Assembly (NCBI GenBank): GCA_028279505.1
Contig: JANQNP010000054.1
Coordinates: forward strand, 1-32,482
From: Dehalococcoidia bacterium
GTDB lineage: Bacteria; Chloroflexota; Dehalococcoidia; UBA2979
DNA: 32,482 bases
Direction of reading: 5' to 3'
Part shown: in pieces, positions 1 through 9,593 of the stretch
Layout: the number at the start of each line of letters is the position of its first letter
Position numbering within the stretch: position 1 is the first letter of the stretch
Position numbers and translations under genes: made by a program
The notes under the pieces: model-generated
Database searches by the model: none
Seen by the model: only the letters and a program-made list of their open reading frames with translations
Told to the model about the DNA's origin: nothing

Positions 1-1
1 C

Positions 2-1963
<1,962 letters not shown>

Positions 1964-1978
1964 GGGGTCTTCGACCCC
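1964..1978 (+). terminator. Small hairpin directly after clpC
   Basis: GGGGTC-TTC-GACCCC forms a 6-bp stem with a 3-nt loop starting at the base after the clpC stop codon. Only a short T-poor tail (GCTTTGG) follows, so it is a weak candidate intrinsic terminator or 3'-end stabiliser. Confidence 0.35.
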
Positions 1979-2093
1979 GCTTTGGACGCTTCGCGGCAGG
2001 TTGCGGGGCGTCGAGGGTGCTTCGCGGCGGCTGAGGCAGGTCGCGGGGAGTGCGGCGGTAGCGGGCCTCGGCGGGGTCGAGTGCACGAGCGAG

Positions 2094-2115
2094 GAGGGGG
2101 CCCGCGGGCCCCCTC
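2094..2115. terminator. Perfect inverted repeat between convergent genes
   Basis: GAGGGGGCCCG is followed immediately by its exact reverse complement CGGGCCCCCTC. This gives a very stable hairpin between clpC (plus, ends 1963) and the InlB-repeat gene (minus, ends 2124). It has no T-run on either side, but its position suits a bidirectional terminator. Confidence 0.55.
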
Positions 2116-2123
2116 ATTGCATG

Positions 2124-4034
2124 CTACTCGACGAGGATCAGCATGGCGGTGCTGGGTGGGATGCCGGCGGCGAAGTGGGCCTCGAAGGGTTGGTTGACGA
2201 ACGCCGGTGCGCCGATCACAAGGGTGATGAAGCGGCCGCCGGCGGTGACGGCGACGGAGGTGACGTTGGCACTGGCGGCCAGCGCCGCGAGGTCGGCGAT
2301 GGTGCCGCCGGAGTAGCTCGTGAGGTTGACGCCGCGGCTCGGGGTCGACGCGAAGGATCCAGTCGGCGGGCCGGCGGTCGGGGGGCCGGCGATCGCTCCC
2401 GTGACAGTGACCTGCCAGACGTACTCGGCCGTCCGGCCGAGCGAGTCGGTAAGTCGGACCTTCACCTCGTACGAGTCCTCCAGACCGTCGGGCGTGAGAC
2501 CGATCCAGCCGCGGATGTGGCTCCATTGAGCGCCGCTAGCGACCAGGTCTCTGGACGCAAGCAGCTCTCCATCGACGAGCCAACCTGCCTGGGTGAAGTG
2601 CGCGCCGCTCACTTGCGCTGTGTAGGTGAACAGTGTTTCGACACCCACGGCAAGCTCAGCCATCGGCTCCGGACTCAGGCCGGAGAAGGTGAACGGCGCC
2701 GGCACGAAGACGGCGTGCACCGCGCGATCACGGTCCATCGAGATCGTGGCAGGATTGGCGCCTCCGGACAGGTCACCCTCCCAGCGATCGAACCGCCATC
2801 CTGACGCCGGTAACGCAACGAGACGAACCGTCATTCCAGCGTCGTAGGTGTCCCAGTCTGGAGTCCTTGCGACGTTGCCGCTGCCTGCCACCGATGTCGT
2901 CAAGGTGTGCTGGGGGCCACTGATCTGAACGAAGACCGCACGCACCACTTTGTCCGCGGTCATCGTCAGGCTTTGTGGGTTGCGGGTCCCGGACAGGTCC
3001 CGCTCCCAGTGGCTGAATCGCCAGCCCGGTGAGGGTTCAGCGGTGAGTCGAACGGCCGTTCCGGCGCTGTAGGAGTTGACACTCGGGCTACGAGAAACGC
3101 GTCCGCTGCCCGTGACCGACACGTCGAGCTGGTACTTCGGATCGCTGAACCGAACGAAGACCGCTCGCACGCTCTTGTTCCGGGTCATCGTGATGCTCGT
3201 GCGGTCCGAGGTGCCGCTCGTGTCCCCCTCCCAGCGGTCGAAGCGCCAACCGGGCGCCGCCTGCGCGGTCAACGTGACAAACGCGCCGGAGTCGTAGCTG
3301 CTCTGGTGGGGGCTCTTGAAGACGCTGCCACTCCCCGTCACCGACGTCGTCAGCGTGTACTGCTGCGCAGTGACAGGGACGAAGACGGCGCGAACGCGTC
3401 TGTCCCCGTTCATCGTGACGGTCGTCGGATTCAATCCGCCGCTCGCGTCGAGTTCCCAGTGATCGAAGCGGTAGCCCGCTGAGGCCGTTGCGGTCAAGGA
3501 GACGACCGTGCCGGCGTCGTAGCGCGTCCGGTTCGGGAACGCGCCTATGCCACCTCCGACCGATGTGTAGGTGGTGAGCGTGTACTGCTTGACCGACTCC
3601 TGAACGAAGACGGCGCGCACCCGCTTGTCCGATGTCATCCAGATGCTCGTGGTGCTGAAGGTCCCGCTCGCATCGCCCTCCCAGCGGTCAAAGCGCCAAC
3701 CGAAGGAGGGTCGTGCGGTCAGGACGACGCTGGCGCCAGCGTCATAGCGGAAGCGGTTCGGGCTCGCCCAGATGCTTCCCGAGCCGGTGGTGCTCGTCGT
3801 CAGCGTGTACTGCGCGTCCACGAAGCTGCCATCAGCCAGCGTGTCGCTGGGTGAGCCGCCGGTCGAGGCTGCGGACTCAACTCTTGTTGCGCCTGGCGCG
3901 GCAACGAGGAGCGTTGCCGCCAGCAGCATCACGGGGATTGCGACGAGCAACGATGTCCGATGCACGAGCTGCCGCCGCGAGATCGATCTCAACGCAAGGC
4001 CGCCTTCGGGACTGCCGCCTCCGTGCGCGAGCAT
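2124..4034 (-). CDS. Exported protein with five divergent InlB B-type repeats
   Basis: The product is 636 residues. The N-terminus carries basic residues followed by a hydrophobic segment (about 28-48, LLVAIPVMLLAATLLVAAP), consistent with a signal peptide or anchor. Five repeats follow with an exact 75-residue period (about 75-144, 150-219, 225-294, 300-369, 375-444). Each has the pattern YTLTTSVTGSGSV...YDAG..V.LTA.P..GWRFDRWEGD.SG......I.M...K.VRAVFV. This is the divergent InlB B-repeat (Flg_new_2-like) beta-grasp module of bacterial surface proteins. A beta-rich Ig-like stretch (about 447-550) and a unique C-terminal domain ending in LILVE follow. There is no LPXTG or obvious C-terminal anchor. 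The role is probably extracellular or cell-surface binding, but the ligand is unknown. Codon use is less GC-biased than in neighbours and the window-wide CCTCG motif is nearly absent, suggesting transfer. The ATG at 4034 has only a weak ribosome binding site. Confidence 0.85.
   Translation of the reverse strand: MLAHGGGSPEGGLALRSISRRQLVHRTSLLVAIPVMLLAATLLVAAPGATRVESAASTGGSPSDTLADGSFVDAQYTLTTSTTGSGSIWASPNRFRYDAGASVVLTARPSFGWRFDRWEGDASGTFSTTSIWMTSDKRVRAVFVQESVKQYTLTTYTSVGGGIGAFPNRTRYDAGTVVSLTATASAGYRFDHWELDASGGLNPTTVTMNGDRRVRAVFVPVTAQQYTLTTSVTGSGSVFKSPHQSSYDSGAFVTLTAQAAPGWRFDRWEGDTSGTSDRTSITMTRNKSVRAVFVRFSDPKYQLDVSVTGSGRVSRSPSVNSYSAGTAVRLTAEPSPGWRFSHWERDLSGTRNPQSLTMTADKVVRAVFVQISGPQHTLTTSVAGSGNVARTPDWDTYDAGMTVRLVALPASGWRFDRWEGDLSGGANPATISMDRDRAVHAVFVPAPFTFSGLSPEPMAELAVGVETLFTYTAQVSGAHFTQAGWLVDGELLASRDLVASGAQWSHIRGWIGLTPDGLEDSYEVKVRLTDSLGRTAEYVWQVTVTGAIAGPPTAGPPTGSFASTPSRGVNLTSYSGGTIADLAALAASANVTSVAVTAGGRFITLVIGAPAFVNQPFEAHFAAGIPPSTAMLILVE
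2703..3812 (-). repeat. Five tandem 225-bp coding repeats
   Basis: This is the DNA encoding the five 75-residue InlB-type modules. The period is exactly 225 bp. The units are diverged in sequence but the WRFDRWEGD and VRAVFV blocks recur in register in each one. Confidence 0.85.
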
Positions 4035-4065
4035 CCTGTCGGCCAGCTTACCGGTGTCTCGTCAG

Positions 4066-4080
4066 GTTCGCGTAGCGAAC
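4066..4080. other. Short inverted repeat upstream of the InlB-repeat gene
   Basis: GTTCGC-GTA-GCGAAC lies about 30 bases upstream of the start of the minus-strand gene at 4034. It could be an operator or a 5'-UTR hairpin. The rest of 4035-4152 shows no gene or clear promoter. Confidence 0.3.
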
Positions 4081-4152
4081 GGGTAAGAATCGCTGAGGGT
4101 GGCGCGAGGCCTCGGAGGGGGCGTCGAAGCGCCAGCGGGGACGCGAAGCCGT

Positions 4153-5418
4153 CTAGCGCTCGCCGGGCTGGCGTTGGTCGGCCGCGACTGGCGTGGTGGC
4201 GGGGTCCTCGGGAGGGGGCTGGCGGTCGGCGCGCCACCAGAGGGCGAGGGTGGCGCCGGCGGCGAGGAGGATGACGGCGGCGGCGCTGGCGAAGGCGAGG
4301 GGGAGGGAGGCGTCGCCGGCGACGCCGGCGAGTGGGGCCATGACGGCGAAGGTGAGGGCGGTGCCGAAGGGGCCGACGGAGAGGACGGTGGCGCGGACGT
4401 CCGAGGTAGCGCGGGTGTTGATGTAGCTGCTGACGGCGGGGGTGATGAGCCCTCGGGCGAACATGGGGAGGGCGAAGGCGGCGAGCGCGACGACGTGGTC
4501 GATGGCGGCGAGCAGGAGCAGGCCGGCGAGGGTGCCACCGAGGGCGACGAGGGTGACGCCGTGCATGCCGATGCGACGGAGGAGACGGCCGGTGGCGAGC
4601 GAGCCGGCGGCGGCAGCGAGCTCGATGGGGACGACAAGAATGCCGAGCAGGACGAGCGAGACGCCGTACTCGCGGAGGAACGGCTGAAAGAGGATGAACT
4701 GGATCGGCGCGCCCATCATCATGGCGACCTCGAAGAGGATGATGTAGCGCACGGCGGGGCGCCGACGGAGCAGGCGCCAGGCGGCGGCGAAGGTGCCGAG
4801 GTACGAGCCGGCGCTGGTGGTGGCAGCCGCCTTCGGCGGTTCGCGCATGAAGAGCAGCGAGGGCGCGGCGACAACGAAGGTGACGAAGCCGGCGAAGGCG
4901 GCTATCTGGAGGTTGGTGAGGCCGGCGAGGACGCCGCCGAGGATGGCGCCGCCGGAGCTGGCGATGCGGATCAGGGCGTGGAGGCGGCCGAAGCGGTCGG
5001 CGTACTCGTCGGTGCGGTCGCTGGCGGCGAGGGCGTCGTAGAGGAAGGCGCCGTCGTTGCCCGAGCGGAAGGCGATGCCGCTGGCCCAGAGGACGTACGA
5101 GACCATGAGCAGCGGGAAGGTGTCAGCGAGGGCGAAGAGTAGGACGCCCGAGCCCTCGATGAGGATGCCGGTGGCGAAGCTGACGCGGCGGCCGAAGCGG
5201 TCAGAGAAGGCGCCGGAGGGGATCTCGAAGGCGAGGGTGACGAGCCAGAAGGCACCCTCCATGAGGCCGACCTGGGCGAGCGAGACGTCGCGGAACTCGA
5301 CGAGGTAGACGACCCAGATGGCCACATGGGGCTGCAGGTTCATCAACCCGAGGAGGGCGTTGAGCACCCTCACCTGCCGCGAGGTGTCGTAGGCCGGCGG
5401 CGCGGTGGCGTGCGCCAT
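4153..5418 (-). CDS. Major facilitator superfamily transporter
   Basis: A 421-residue polytopic membrane protein with about 12 hydrophobic segments. It carries the MFS loop 2-3 signature SGAFSDRFGRR around residues 68-78, and the usual longer cytoplasmic loop in the middle (REPPKAAATTSAGSYLG, LLRRRPAVRY). The short hydrophilic C-terminal tail is proline- and acid-rich. The overall look is of a drug/metabolite efflux-type MFS; the substrate cannot be read from sequence. The ATG at 5418 has a GAGG 8 bases upstream. It lies 48 bases downstream of the crotonase gene on the same strand, with a hairpin between them, so co-transcription is possible. Residue R of MFARG is encoded by rare CGA, creating a plus-strand CCTCG. 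Confidence 0.9.
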   Translation of the reverse strand: MAHATAPPAYDTSRQVRVLNALLGLMNLQPHVAIWVVYLVEFRDVSLAQVGLMEGAFWLVTLAFEIPSGAFSDRFGRRVSFATGILIEGSGVLLFALADTFPLLMVSYVLWASGIAFRSGNDGAFLYDALAASDRTDEYADRFGRLHALIRIASSGGAILGGVLAGLTNLQIAAFAGFVTFVVAAPSLLFMREPPKAAATTSAGSYLGTFAAAWRLLRRRPAVRYIILFEVAMMMGAPIQFILFQPFLREYGVSLVLLGILVVPIELAAAAGSLATGRLLRRIGMHGVTLVALGGTLAGLLLLAAIDHVVALAAFALPMFARGLITPAVSSYINTRATSDVRATVLSVGPFGTALTFAVMAPLAGVAGDASLPLAFASAAAVILLAAGATLALWWRADRQPPPEDPATTPVAADQRQPGER

Positions 5419-5430
5419 CAGCGAGCCCTC

Positions 5431-5450
5431 GCCGCTCGCGGTCGAGCGGC
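5431..5450 (-). terminator. Hairpin between crotonase and MFS genes
   Basis: GCCGCTCG-CGGT-CGAGCGGC is a perfect 8-bp stem with a 4-nt loop lying in the 48-base gap between two same-strand genes. It has no U-run and could be an attenuator, an mRNA processing site or a weak terminator. Confidence 0.3.
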
Positions 5451-5466
5451 GCCATGAGGCGAGGCG

Positions 5467-6339
5467 CTAGCGGGCGCCGTGACCGTCCCCGAACGGTGCG
5501 TCGCGCCAGGCCAGCGCTTCCTTCAGCCCCTGCTCGCGAGCCATCTGGGCGAACTCTCGGAACGAGGGCGTCTCGTGGTAGATGGCGTCGTACTCCGCGC
5601 CCTCGGCGGCGGCAGTGCGAAGGCCAGCGATCTCGAACCAGCGGTTCGTGACGTGCTTGTGGACGGAGAGGGCATCGAGGGGGAGCTTCGCGATCCGCTC
5701 GCAGAAGGCGAGCGTGCGGTCGTCCAGCTCCTCGAAGGGGACGGCGTGGTTGACCATGCCGATGCGCGCGGCTTCGGTGCCGTCGATCATGTCGCCGGTG
5801 AATAGCAGCTCCTTGGTCTTGAGCATGCCGATCTTGGCGGGCCAGAGGCCGAGGGTGGGCGGGATCCCGAGGGCGCGCGCCGCGGGGTGACCGAAGCGGG
5901 CGTCCTCGGCGGCGAAGATGATGTCGCAGGCGCCGGCGAGCTCACCGCCGCCGGCGAGGCAGTAGCCATGGACCTGAGCCACGATTGGCTTCCGGTAGGA
6001 CCACATCCAGAGCCAGCGGTCGACGGACTCGCGGAGGCCCTCGCGGTCCTGGGCGATCCTCGATTCTCCGAGTTCCCAGGCCTGGGTGCCCCGGCTATCC
6101 GAGCCGGCGGCGCGCTGGCGGGTGCTGGGGGTGAGGTCGTAGCCGGCGCAGAAGCCGCGGCCCTCGGCCTTGAGGCGGATGACGCGGACGTCGTCGCCGG
6201 GGTTGAGCTCCTTGAGGGCGGCCTCGAGGTCGTTGCGAAGCTCGGGGCTGATGGCGTTGAGTTTCTCGGGGCGGTTGAGCGAGATGGTGGCGACGCCGGT
6301 CGGCGCGACGTCGACGAGGATGTTCTGGTACTCGGTCAC
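5467..6339 (-). CDS. Enoyl-CoA hydratase/isomerase family protein (crotonase fold)
   Basis: A 290-residue crotonase-superfamily enzyme acting on an acyl-CoA thioester, probably in fatty-acid or related acyl-CoA breakdown. The GTG start at 6339 (VTEYQNILVDV) is preferred because GGAG lies 8 bases upstream; the open frame extends further but without family similarity. Visible motifs are SLNRPEKLNAIS, the oxyanion-hole segment GRGFCAGYDL, and HGYCLAGGGELAGACDIIFA, which carries the first catalytic-type Glu. Where classical hydratases have a second Glu (the QPE motif), this protein reads FGHPAARALGIP, so it may be an isomerase, hydrolase or other subgroup rather than a true hydratase. Codon pair TCG AGG (SR of GESRIAQ) is unusual and places CCTCG on the plus strand. 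Confidence 0.9.
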   Translation of the reverse strand: MTEYQNILVDVAPTGVATISLNRPEKLNAISPELRNDLEAALKELNPGDDVRVIRLKAEGRGFCAGYDLTPSTRQRAAGSDSRGTQAWELGESRIAQDREGLRESVDRWLWMWSYRKPIVAQVHGYCLAGGGELAGACDIIFAAEDARFGHPAARALGIPPTLGLWPAKIGMLKTKELLFTGDMIDGTEAARIGMVNHAVPFEELDDRTLAFCERIAKLPLDALSVHKHVTNRWFEIAGLRTAAAEGAEYDAIYHETPSFREFAQMAREQGLKEALAWRDAPFGDGHGAR

Positions 6340-6400
6340 CGGGAGACTCCAGTCAGGTTCAGCGAGTTCGGGCGGCCGTCGTTGGCCGCCCCCCGTCCGT

Positions 6401-6430
6401 TTGCTCCCGAGACGGGGCGATCGGGATAAT
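6401..6430 (+). promoter_or_regulatory. Likely sigma-70 promoter of the DsbA-like gene
   Basis: TTGCTC (6401-6406), an 18-bp spacer and GATAAT (6425-6430), about 55 bases before the GTG start at 6485. The AT-rich -10 stands out in the local GC-rich sequence. Confidence 0.5.
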
Positions 6431-6484
6431 TGGGGCTGCGCGTCGGCGCAGTCTACCTCCCCCACCCGCACTATCGGAGGATCC

Positions 6485-7273
6485 GTGGGCAGCAACCGCA
6501 GGCGTCGACGACGCCGATCTGGCAATCGTTCCAGCGGGAGCGATTCGCCGCCGCCGAGCGCGCCGCCCTCGAAGCCGGGGTGGCGCCAGACGATCGATTC
6601 GTGGGGTGGGTTCACGGTGATCGGGTCGCTGGCGGCGGCGATCGTGGTGATCGGCGTGCTGGTGGTGGTGAACCTGCCGGGATCCGACGTCGGCGACGGC
6701 GAGTGGACGCCGATCGTGCGCGAGCAGGTGAGCGGACGTGAGCTCGGCGATCCGTCGGCGCCGGTGCAGATCATCGAGTTCGCGGACTACCAGTGCCCGC
6801 ACTGCCGGACGTTCGCCGAAGAGACCGAGCCGCTGATCTACGACGAGTTCATCGCGACGGGCGTCGTGCGGCTGACGATGCACTACCTGCCGATTCTCGG
6901 GCCGGAGTCGACCGCGGCGGCGCAGGCGGCGGAGTGCGCGGCGGATCAGGACTACTTCTGGGACTACCACGACATCCTGTTCCTCCGTCAGGGCGACCGC
7001 GGCAACAGCGGCACGTTCTCGACCGGCAACCTGAAGGATTTTGCGCGGGAGCTACACGAGGAATACGACGACTTCGACCTCGATGCGTTCGACTCCTGCG
7101 TGGACTCGGAGCGGCACGCCGCGACGGTCGAGGCGATGGCCGCGGAGGCGCAGCAGGCGGGCTTCACGTCGACGCCGACGTTCCTGATCAACGGCGAGCC
7201 GTTCGCGAACACGGGGATCGAGGGGTTCCGGATCGCGATCGAGGCGGCGGCCGCGGAGGCCGGAGCGGGCTAG
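6485..7273 (+). CDS. Membrane-anchored DsbA-like thioredoxin-fold oxidoreductase
   Basis: A 262-residue protein from a GTG start preceded by GGAGG (4-base spacing). The longer open frame upstream runs through non-coding DNA and is not used. The N-terminus is strongly basic (seven consecutive Arg from residue 5) and Pro/Ser-rich. One membrane segment follows (about 42-63), so the catalytic domain should lie outside the membrane. The thioredoxin_4/DsbA fold starts near VQIIEFADYQ. Its active site is CPHC (residues 104-107) and the cis-proline loop is TSTPTFLING near the C-terminus. Extra Cys residues in AAECAAD and DSCVDSE may form a structural or resolving pair. The expected role is thiol-disulfide exchange on exported proteins. 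Homologues in high-GC Gram-positives are of this BdbD/MPT-like type. Confidence 0.92.
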   Translation: MGSNRRRRRRRSGNRSSGSDSPPPSAPPSKPGWRQTIDSWGGFTVIGSLAAAIVVIGVLVVVNLPGSDVGDGEWTPIVREQVSGRELGDPSAPVQIIEFADYQCPHCRTFAEETEPLIYDEFIATGVVRLTMHYLPILGPESTAAAQAAECAADQDYFWDYHDILFLRQGDRGNSGTFSTGNLKDFARELHEEYDDFDLDAFDSCVDSERHAATVEAMAAEAQQAGFTSTPTFLINGEPFANTGIEGFRIAIEAAAAEAGAG

Positions 7274-7377
7274 CGCCGGATGTCGCGTCGGACGCGGTGC
7301 CCGGCGCAGGCGACGCTGGTCCCTCGTTTCGGGCGCACGTATGATCGCGCCGACCCGACGGGGGTAGGAGGACAGAC

Positions 7378-7782
7378 GTGGTAGACGCGACCGCCGATCC
7401 GGCAGCCGTTGCCGATGACGCGCCGAGCGGTGCGACATACCCGTTCGACAACGAGACGAAGACGATGACGCTGGGGTTCAGCGACCTCTACGTCGTGTCG
7501 ACCGAGGGCGTCGACGTGTTCGCGCTCAACCTGAACACGTGGGAGGGGACGCCTCCCTACTACCTCAACGTCGAGGGACGCGAGTTCGCGCTGCAGCCGT
7601 CGAACACCTACCTCGTGACCGGGCACGGCGCCGAGCTTCCGACCTGGCTGCAGGCCGAGGAGGCGGAGGGGCACTTGACGGTGCTCGCCGAGCGTGGTGG
7701 CCGTTACCTGGTGTACAGCCACGACACGACGGCCGTGGATGAGGAAGACGAGGAAGAGGGCGAGGGCGACGGCTCCGAGTAG
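7378..7782 (+). CDS. Unknown small acidic protein
   Basis: I do not recognise this 134-residue protein. The GTG start at 7378 is supported by AGGAGG at 7366-7371, and a TATGAT-like -10 sits at 7340-7345. It has no signal peptide or membrane segment. The middle (about 20-110) is a mixed beta-rich domain with many aromatic residues (DLYVVSTEGVDVFALNLNTW, PPYYLNVEGREFALQPSNTY, GGRYLVYSHD). The last 20 residues are almost all Asp/Glu/Gly. It is transcribed alone between the DsbA-like gene and the SDR gene, with a strong terminator directly downstream. Codon use is typical of the window, so it is a real gene. Function is unknown. Confidence 0.8.
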   Translation: MVDATADPAAVADDAPSGATYPFDNETKTMTLGFSDLYVVSTEGVDVFALNLNTWEGTPPYYLNVEGREFALQPSNTYLVTGHGAELPTWLQAEEAEGHLTVLAERGGRYLVYSHDTTAVDEEDEEEGEGDGSE

Positions 7783-7810
7783 CCGACCGTCCGCGCCGCC
7801 TCGAGAGGTA

Positions 7811-7840
7811 CGCCTCGCCACGCGGCGGGGCGTTTTTTTT
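7811..7840 (+). terminator. Strong intrinsic terminator
   Basis: CGCCTCGCC-ACGC-GGCGGGGCG gives a 9-bp stem (one G.U pair) with a 4-nt loop, followed by eight T residues (7833-7840). It ends the acidic-protein transcript and is the clearest Rho-independent terminator in the window. Confidence 0.92.
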
Positions 7841-7866
7841 GGCGCGGCGAGGGAGGGAGCGCGACG

Positions 7867-8619
7867 ATGAGCCTGGACGGCAAGGTTGCGGTGGTGACCG
7901 GCGCGGCGGGCGGGATCGGACGGGCCTCGGCGGTGCGGCTCGCGCAGGACGGCGCCGACGTGGCGGTGCTGGACGTGAACGAGGCCGGGCTGACGGAGAC
8001 GGCGGCGGCGATCACCGCGACGGGGCGGCGGTGCGTCCCGGTGGTGGTCGATCTCTTCGAGCGAGTGGCGATCAGCGAGGCGTTCGCTCGAGTGAAGCGG
8101 GAGCTGGGGTTCATCGAGATCCTGCACAACAACGCGGGCGGCAGGCTCCGCGAGGGCGCTCAACCCTTCGATACGGCGTCGGCACAGCAGTGGGACTACG
8201 TGGTCGACCTCAACCTGCGCGCGGTCGCCGACTGCTCGCGCGAGGTGGTGAGCGAGATGAAGGCCGAGCGGCGGGGACGGATCATCAACACGTCCTCGGA
8301 GCAGGCGTACCGCGGCGGACCCGGCTTCACTGAGTACGCGGCGGCGAAGGCGGGGCTGCTGGGCTTCACGCGGTCGCTGGCGCTCGAGCTCGCGCCGTAC
8401 GAGGTGACGGTGAACGCGGTGTGCCCGGGGATCACGCGGACGGCCGCGCTGGACGCGTTGCCGGCGGGGCGGCTTGAGGCCTCGATGGCGGAGGTGCCGA
8501 TGGGGCGGATGGTCGAGCCCGAGGAGATCGCGCACGCGGTCTCGTTCTTCGCGAGTCCCGGGGCCGGGTTCGTGACCGGGGAGCACTTGCTGGTGACCGG
8601 TGGGCGGACGCTGCGATAG
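7867..8619 (+). CDS. Short-chain dehydrogenase/reductase
   Basis: A 250-residue classical SDR with an NAD(P)-binding Rossmann fold. The glycine motif TGAAGGIG is at 11-18. An acidic residue after strand 2 (VLDVNE) favours NAD(H). NNAG is at 88-91, the catalytic Ser region NTSSEQAY at 141-148, and YxxxK at Y157/K161 (YAAAK). The C-terminal family pattern NAVCPGITRT and GFVTGEHLLVTGG is complete. The ATG at 7867 has a GGGAGG-type site about 9 bases upstream. It reads as a monocistronic oxidoreductase; the substrate (hydroxyacyl, sugar, alcohol) cannot be determined. Confidence 0.94.
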   Translation: MSLDGKVAVVTGAAGGIGRASAVRLAQDGADVAVLDVNEAGLTETAAAITATGRRCVPVVVDLFERVAISEAFARVKRELGFIEILHNNAGGRLREGAQPFDTASAQQWDYVVDLNLRAVADCSREVVSEMKAERRGRIINTSSEQAYRGGPGFTEYAAAKAGLLGFTRSLALELAPYEVTVNAVCPGITRTAALDALPAGRLEASMAEVPMGRMVEPEEIAHAVSFFASPGAGFVTGEHLLVTGGRTLR

Positions 8620-8630
8620 CCAAGGTCTCG

Positions 8631-8662
8631 CCGTCGGTGTCACGCGACGGTCGGGCCGACGG
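8631..8662. terminator. Hairpin between convergent SDR and rimI genes
   Basis: CCGTCGG (8631-8637) pairs with CCGACGG (8656-8662) in the 76-base gap between two convergent genes. There is no T-run, so it is only a candidate bidirectional terminator. Confidence 0.3.
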
Positions 8663-8695
8663 CTCGCACCGTGACGGCCGGCCGAGGTGGTCGCG

Positions 8696-9205
8696 TTAGC
8701 GGTAGCGGTCGGCGAGTTCCTCGATCAGGCGTCGCTGCGCCGGATCCTCGAGTGACGGGGTCTCCATGACGAGGGCGTCCTCGCCGTCGTCCTTGTAGTA
8801 CTTGCGCAGGCGACCGAGCCTCCGAAAGCCGAACCGTTCGTAGAGCGCCTGGGCCGAAACGTTGGATTCGCGCACCTCGAGCACGACGGAGGGCATCTCG
8901 GCGTCGCGGGCCTGCTCCAGGCAGTTCAGCAGCATGCGCGCGGCGAGGCCGAGCCGCCGGTACGGCGGGTCGACGGCGATGGTGACGAGGTGGACCTGGT
9001 CGCGCATGAACCAGATGCCGGCGAAGCCGGCGACGCGGCCGTCGGGTGCCTCGACGACGATGTAGCTGGAGAAGCCGTTGATCAGCTCATCCTCGAGAGC
9101 GCGCCGGGTCCAGGCGTCGGTGCCGTAGGCGGCCTCTTCGATCGCGCGGACGGCGTCGAGATCCGCCTCGGTCATCTCGCGGATCAGGCTGGTGGTCGCG
9201 GTCAT
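8696..9205 (-). CDS. rimI: Ribosomal-protein-S18-alanine N-acetyltransferase-like GNAT protein
   Basis: A 169-residue GNAT acetyltransferase. The ATG at 9205 is chosen because it overlaps the stop codon of the upstream gene (ATGA) and because the family begins near IREMTEADLDAVRAIE. The acetyl-CoA loop is RRLGLAARMLLNCLEQA. The C-terminal part matches RimI: VLEVRESNVSAQALYERFGF, then LRKYYKDDGEDALVM. The typical role is N-terminal acetylation of S18 and other proteins, although RimI-type GNATs can be broader. It is translationally coupled to the small His/Cys protein at 9202-9450. Confidence 0.88.
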   Translation of the reverse strand: MTATTSLIREMTEADLDAVRAIEEAAYGTDAWTRRALEDELINGFSSYIVVEAPDGRVAGFAGIWFMRDQVHLVTIAVDPPYRRLGLAARMLLNCLEQARDAEMPSVVLEVRESNVSAQALYERFGFRRLGRLRKYYKDDGEDALVMETPSLEDPAQRRLIEELADRYR

Positions 9206-9450
9206 TCGGCGACGGATCGCTCCGCTTCGCGGTCGAAGTATTCGCGGTAGCGACGGGCCATCCAGCCGGGGATCGAACCTCGGGAGTCGTGCGCCATCCA
9301 CTCGATGTCCTTGAGCTCGCCGCAGTCGCAGAGTTCGACGGCGACGATCTTCTCCGGGACGTAGTCGGGCCAGTCGAGCGCCCGCGCGGTCATGTGGAGG
9401 ACGTCTGCTTCCTGGGTGAAGTGGAACTTGTGCTCGTGCTTCTCAGCCAT
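9202..9450 (-). CDS. Small His/Cys-containing unknown protein
   Basis: An 82-residue protein I cannot assign. The ATG at 9450 has GGAGG 6 bases upstream. The N-terminus has closely spaced histidines (EKHEHKFHF) and the middle a CDCGEL motif, which together could bind a metal such as zinc. The C-terminus is charged and rich in Arg/Glu. Its stop codon overlaps the rimI start (ATGA), so the two are co-translated. An RG pair encoded by CGA GGT gives a plus-strand CCTCG. Function is unknown. Confidence 0.75.
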   Translation of the reverse strand: MAEKHEHKFHFTQEADVLHMTARALDWPDYVPEKIVAVELCDCGELKDIEWMAHDSRGSIPGWMARRYREYFDREAERSVAE

Positions 9451-9479
9451 GGTTGGCCTCCGATCGAAGCGGTCCGCGC

Positions 9480-9543
9480 AGTCTACGCCGGCCGGACGGG
9501 CGCTGCCCTGGACTTCGACCTCGAACGTTCGTTCTGCAATACT
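9480..9543. promoter_or_regulatory. Divergent promoter region, small-protein/rimI and ruvB
   Basis: On the minus strand TAGACT (9485-9480) is a -10 candidate for the small-protein/rimI operon. On the plus strand TTCGAC (9514-9519), 18 bp and AATACT (9538-9543) are a candidate ruvB promoter, about 50 bases before its start. Both are short AT-richer islands in GC-rich DNA. Confidence 0.35.
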
Positions 9544-9593
9544 CGGGGCCGCGGGGGCCGACGGCGGGAAGCGCCGATTCCAGGAGGATGGAG

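Noticed and set aside
1979..2060. Imperfect tandem repeat (GCTTCGCGGC units) after clpC
   Set aside because: Only two diverged copies; similarity is within what GC-rich sequence gives by chance.
6170..6484. N-terminal extension of the DsbA-like gene
   Set aside because: It runs antisense through the crotonase 5' end and the promoter. The GTG at 6485 has GGAGG and precedes the basic N-terminus and membrane anchor.
7270..8643. Long minus-strand frame over the acidic protein and SDR genes
   Set aside because: It is an Arg/His-rich shadow of high-GC coding DNA with no family match. The plus-strand SDR is unambiguous.
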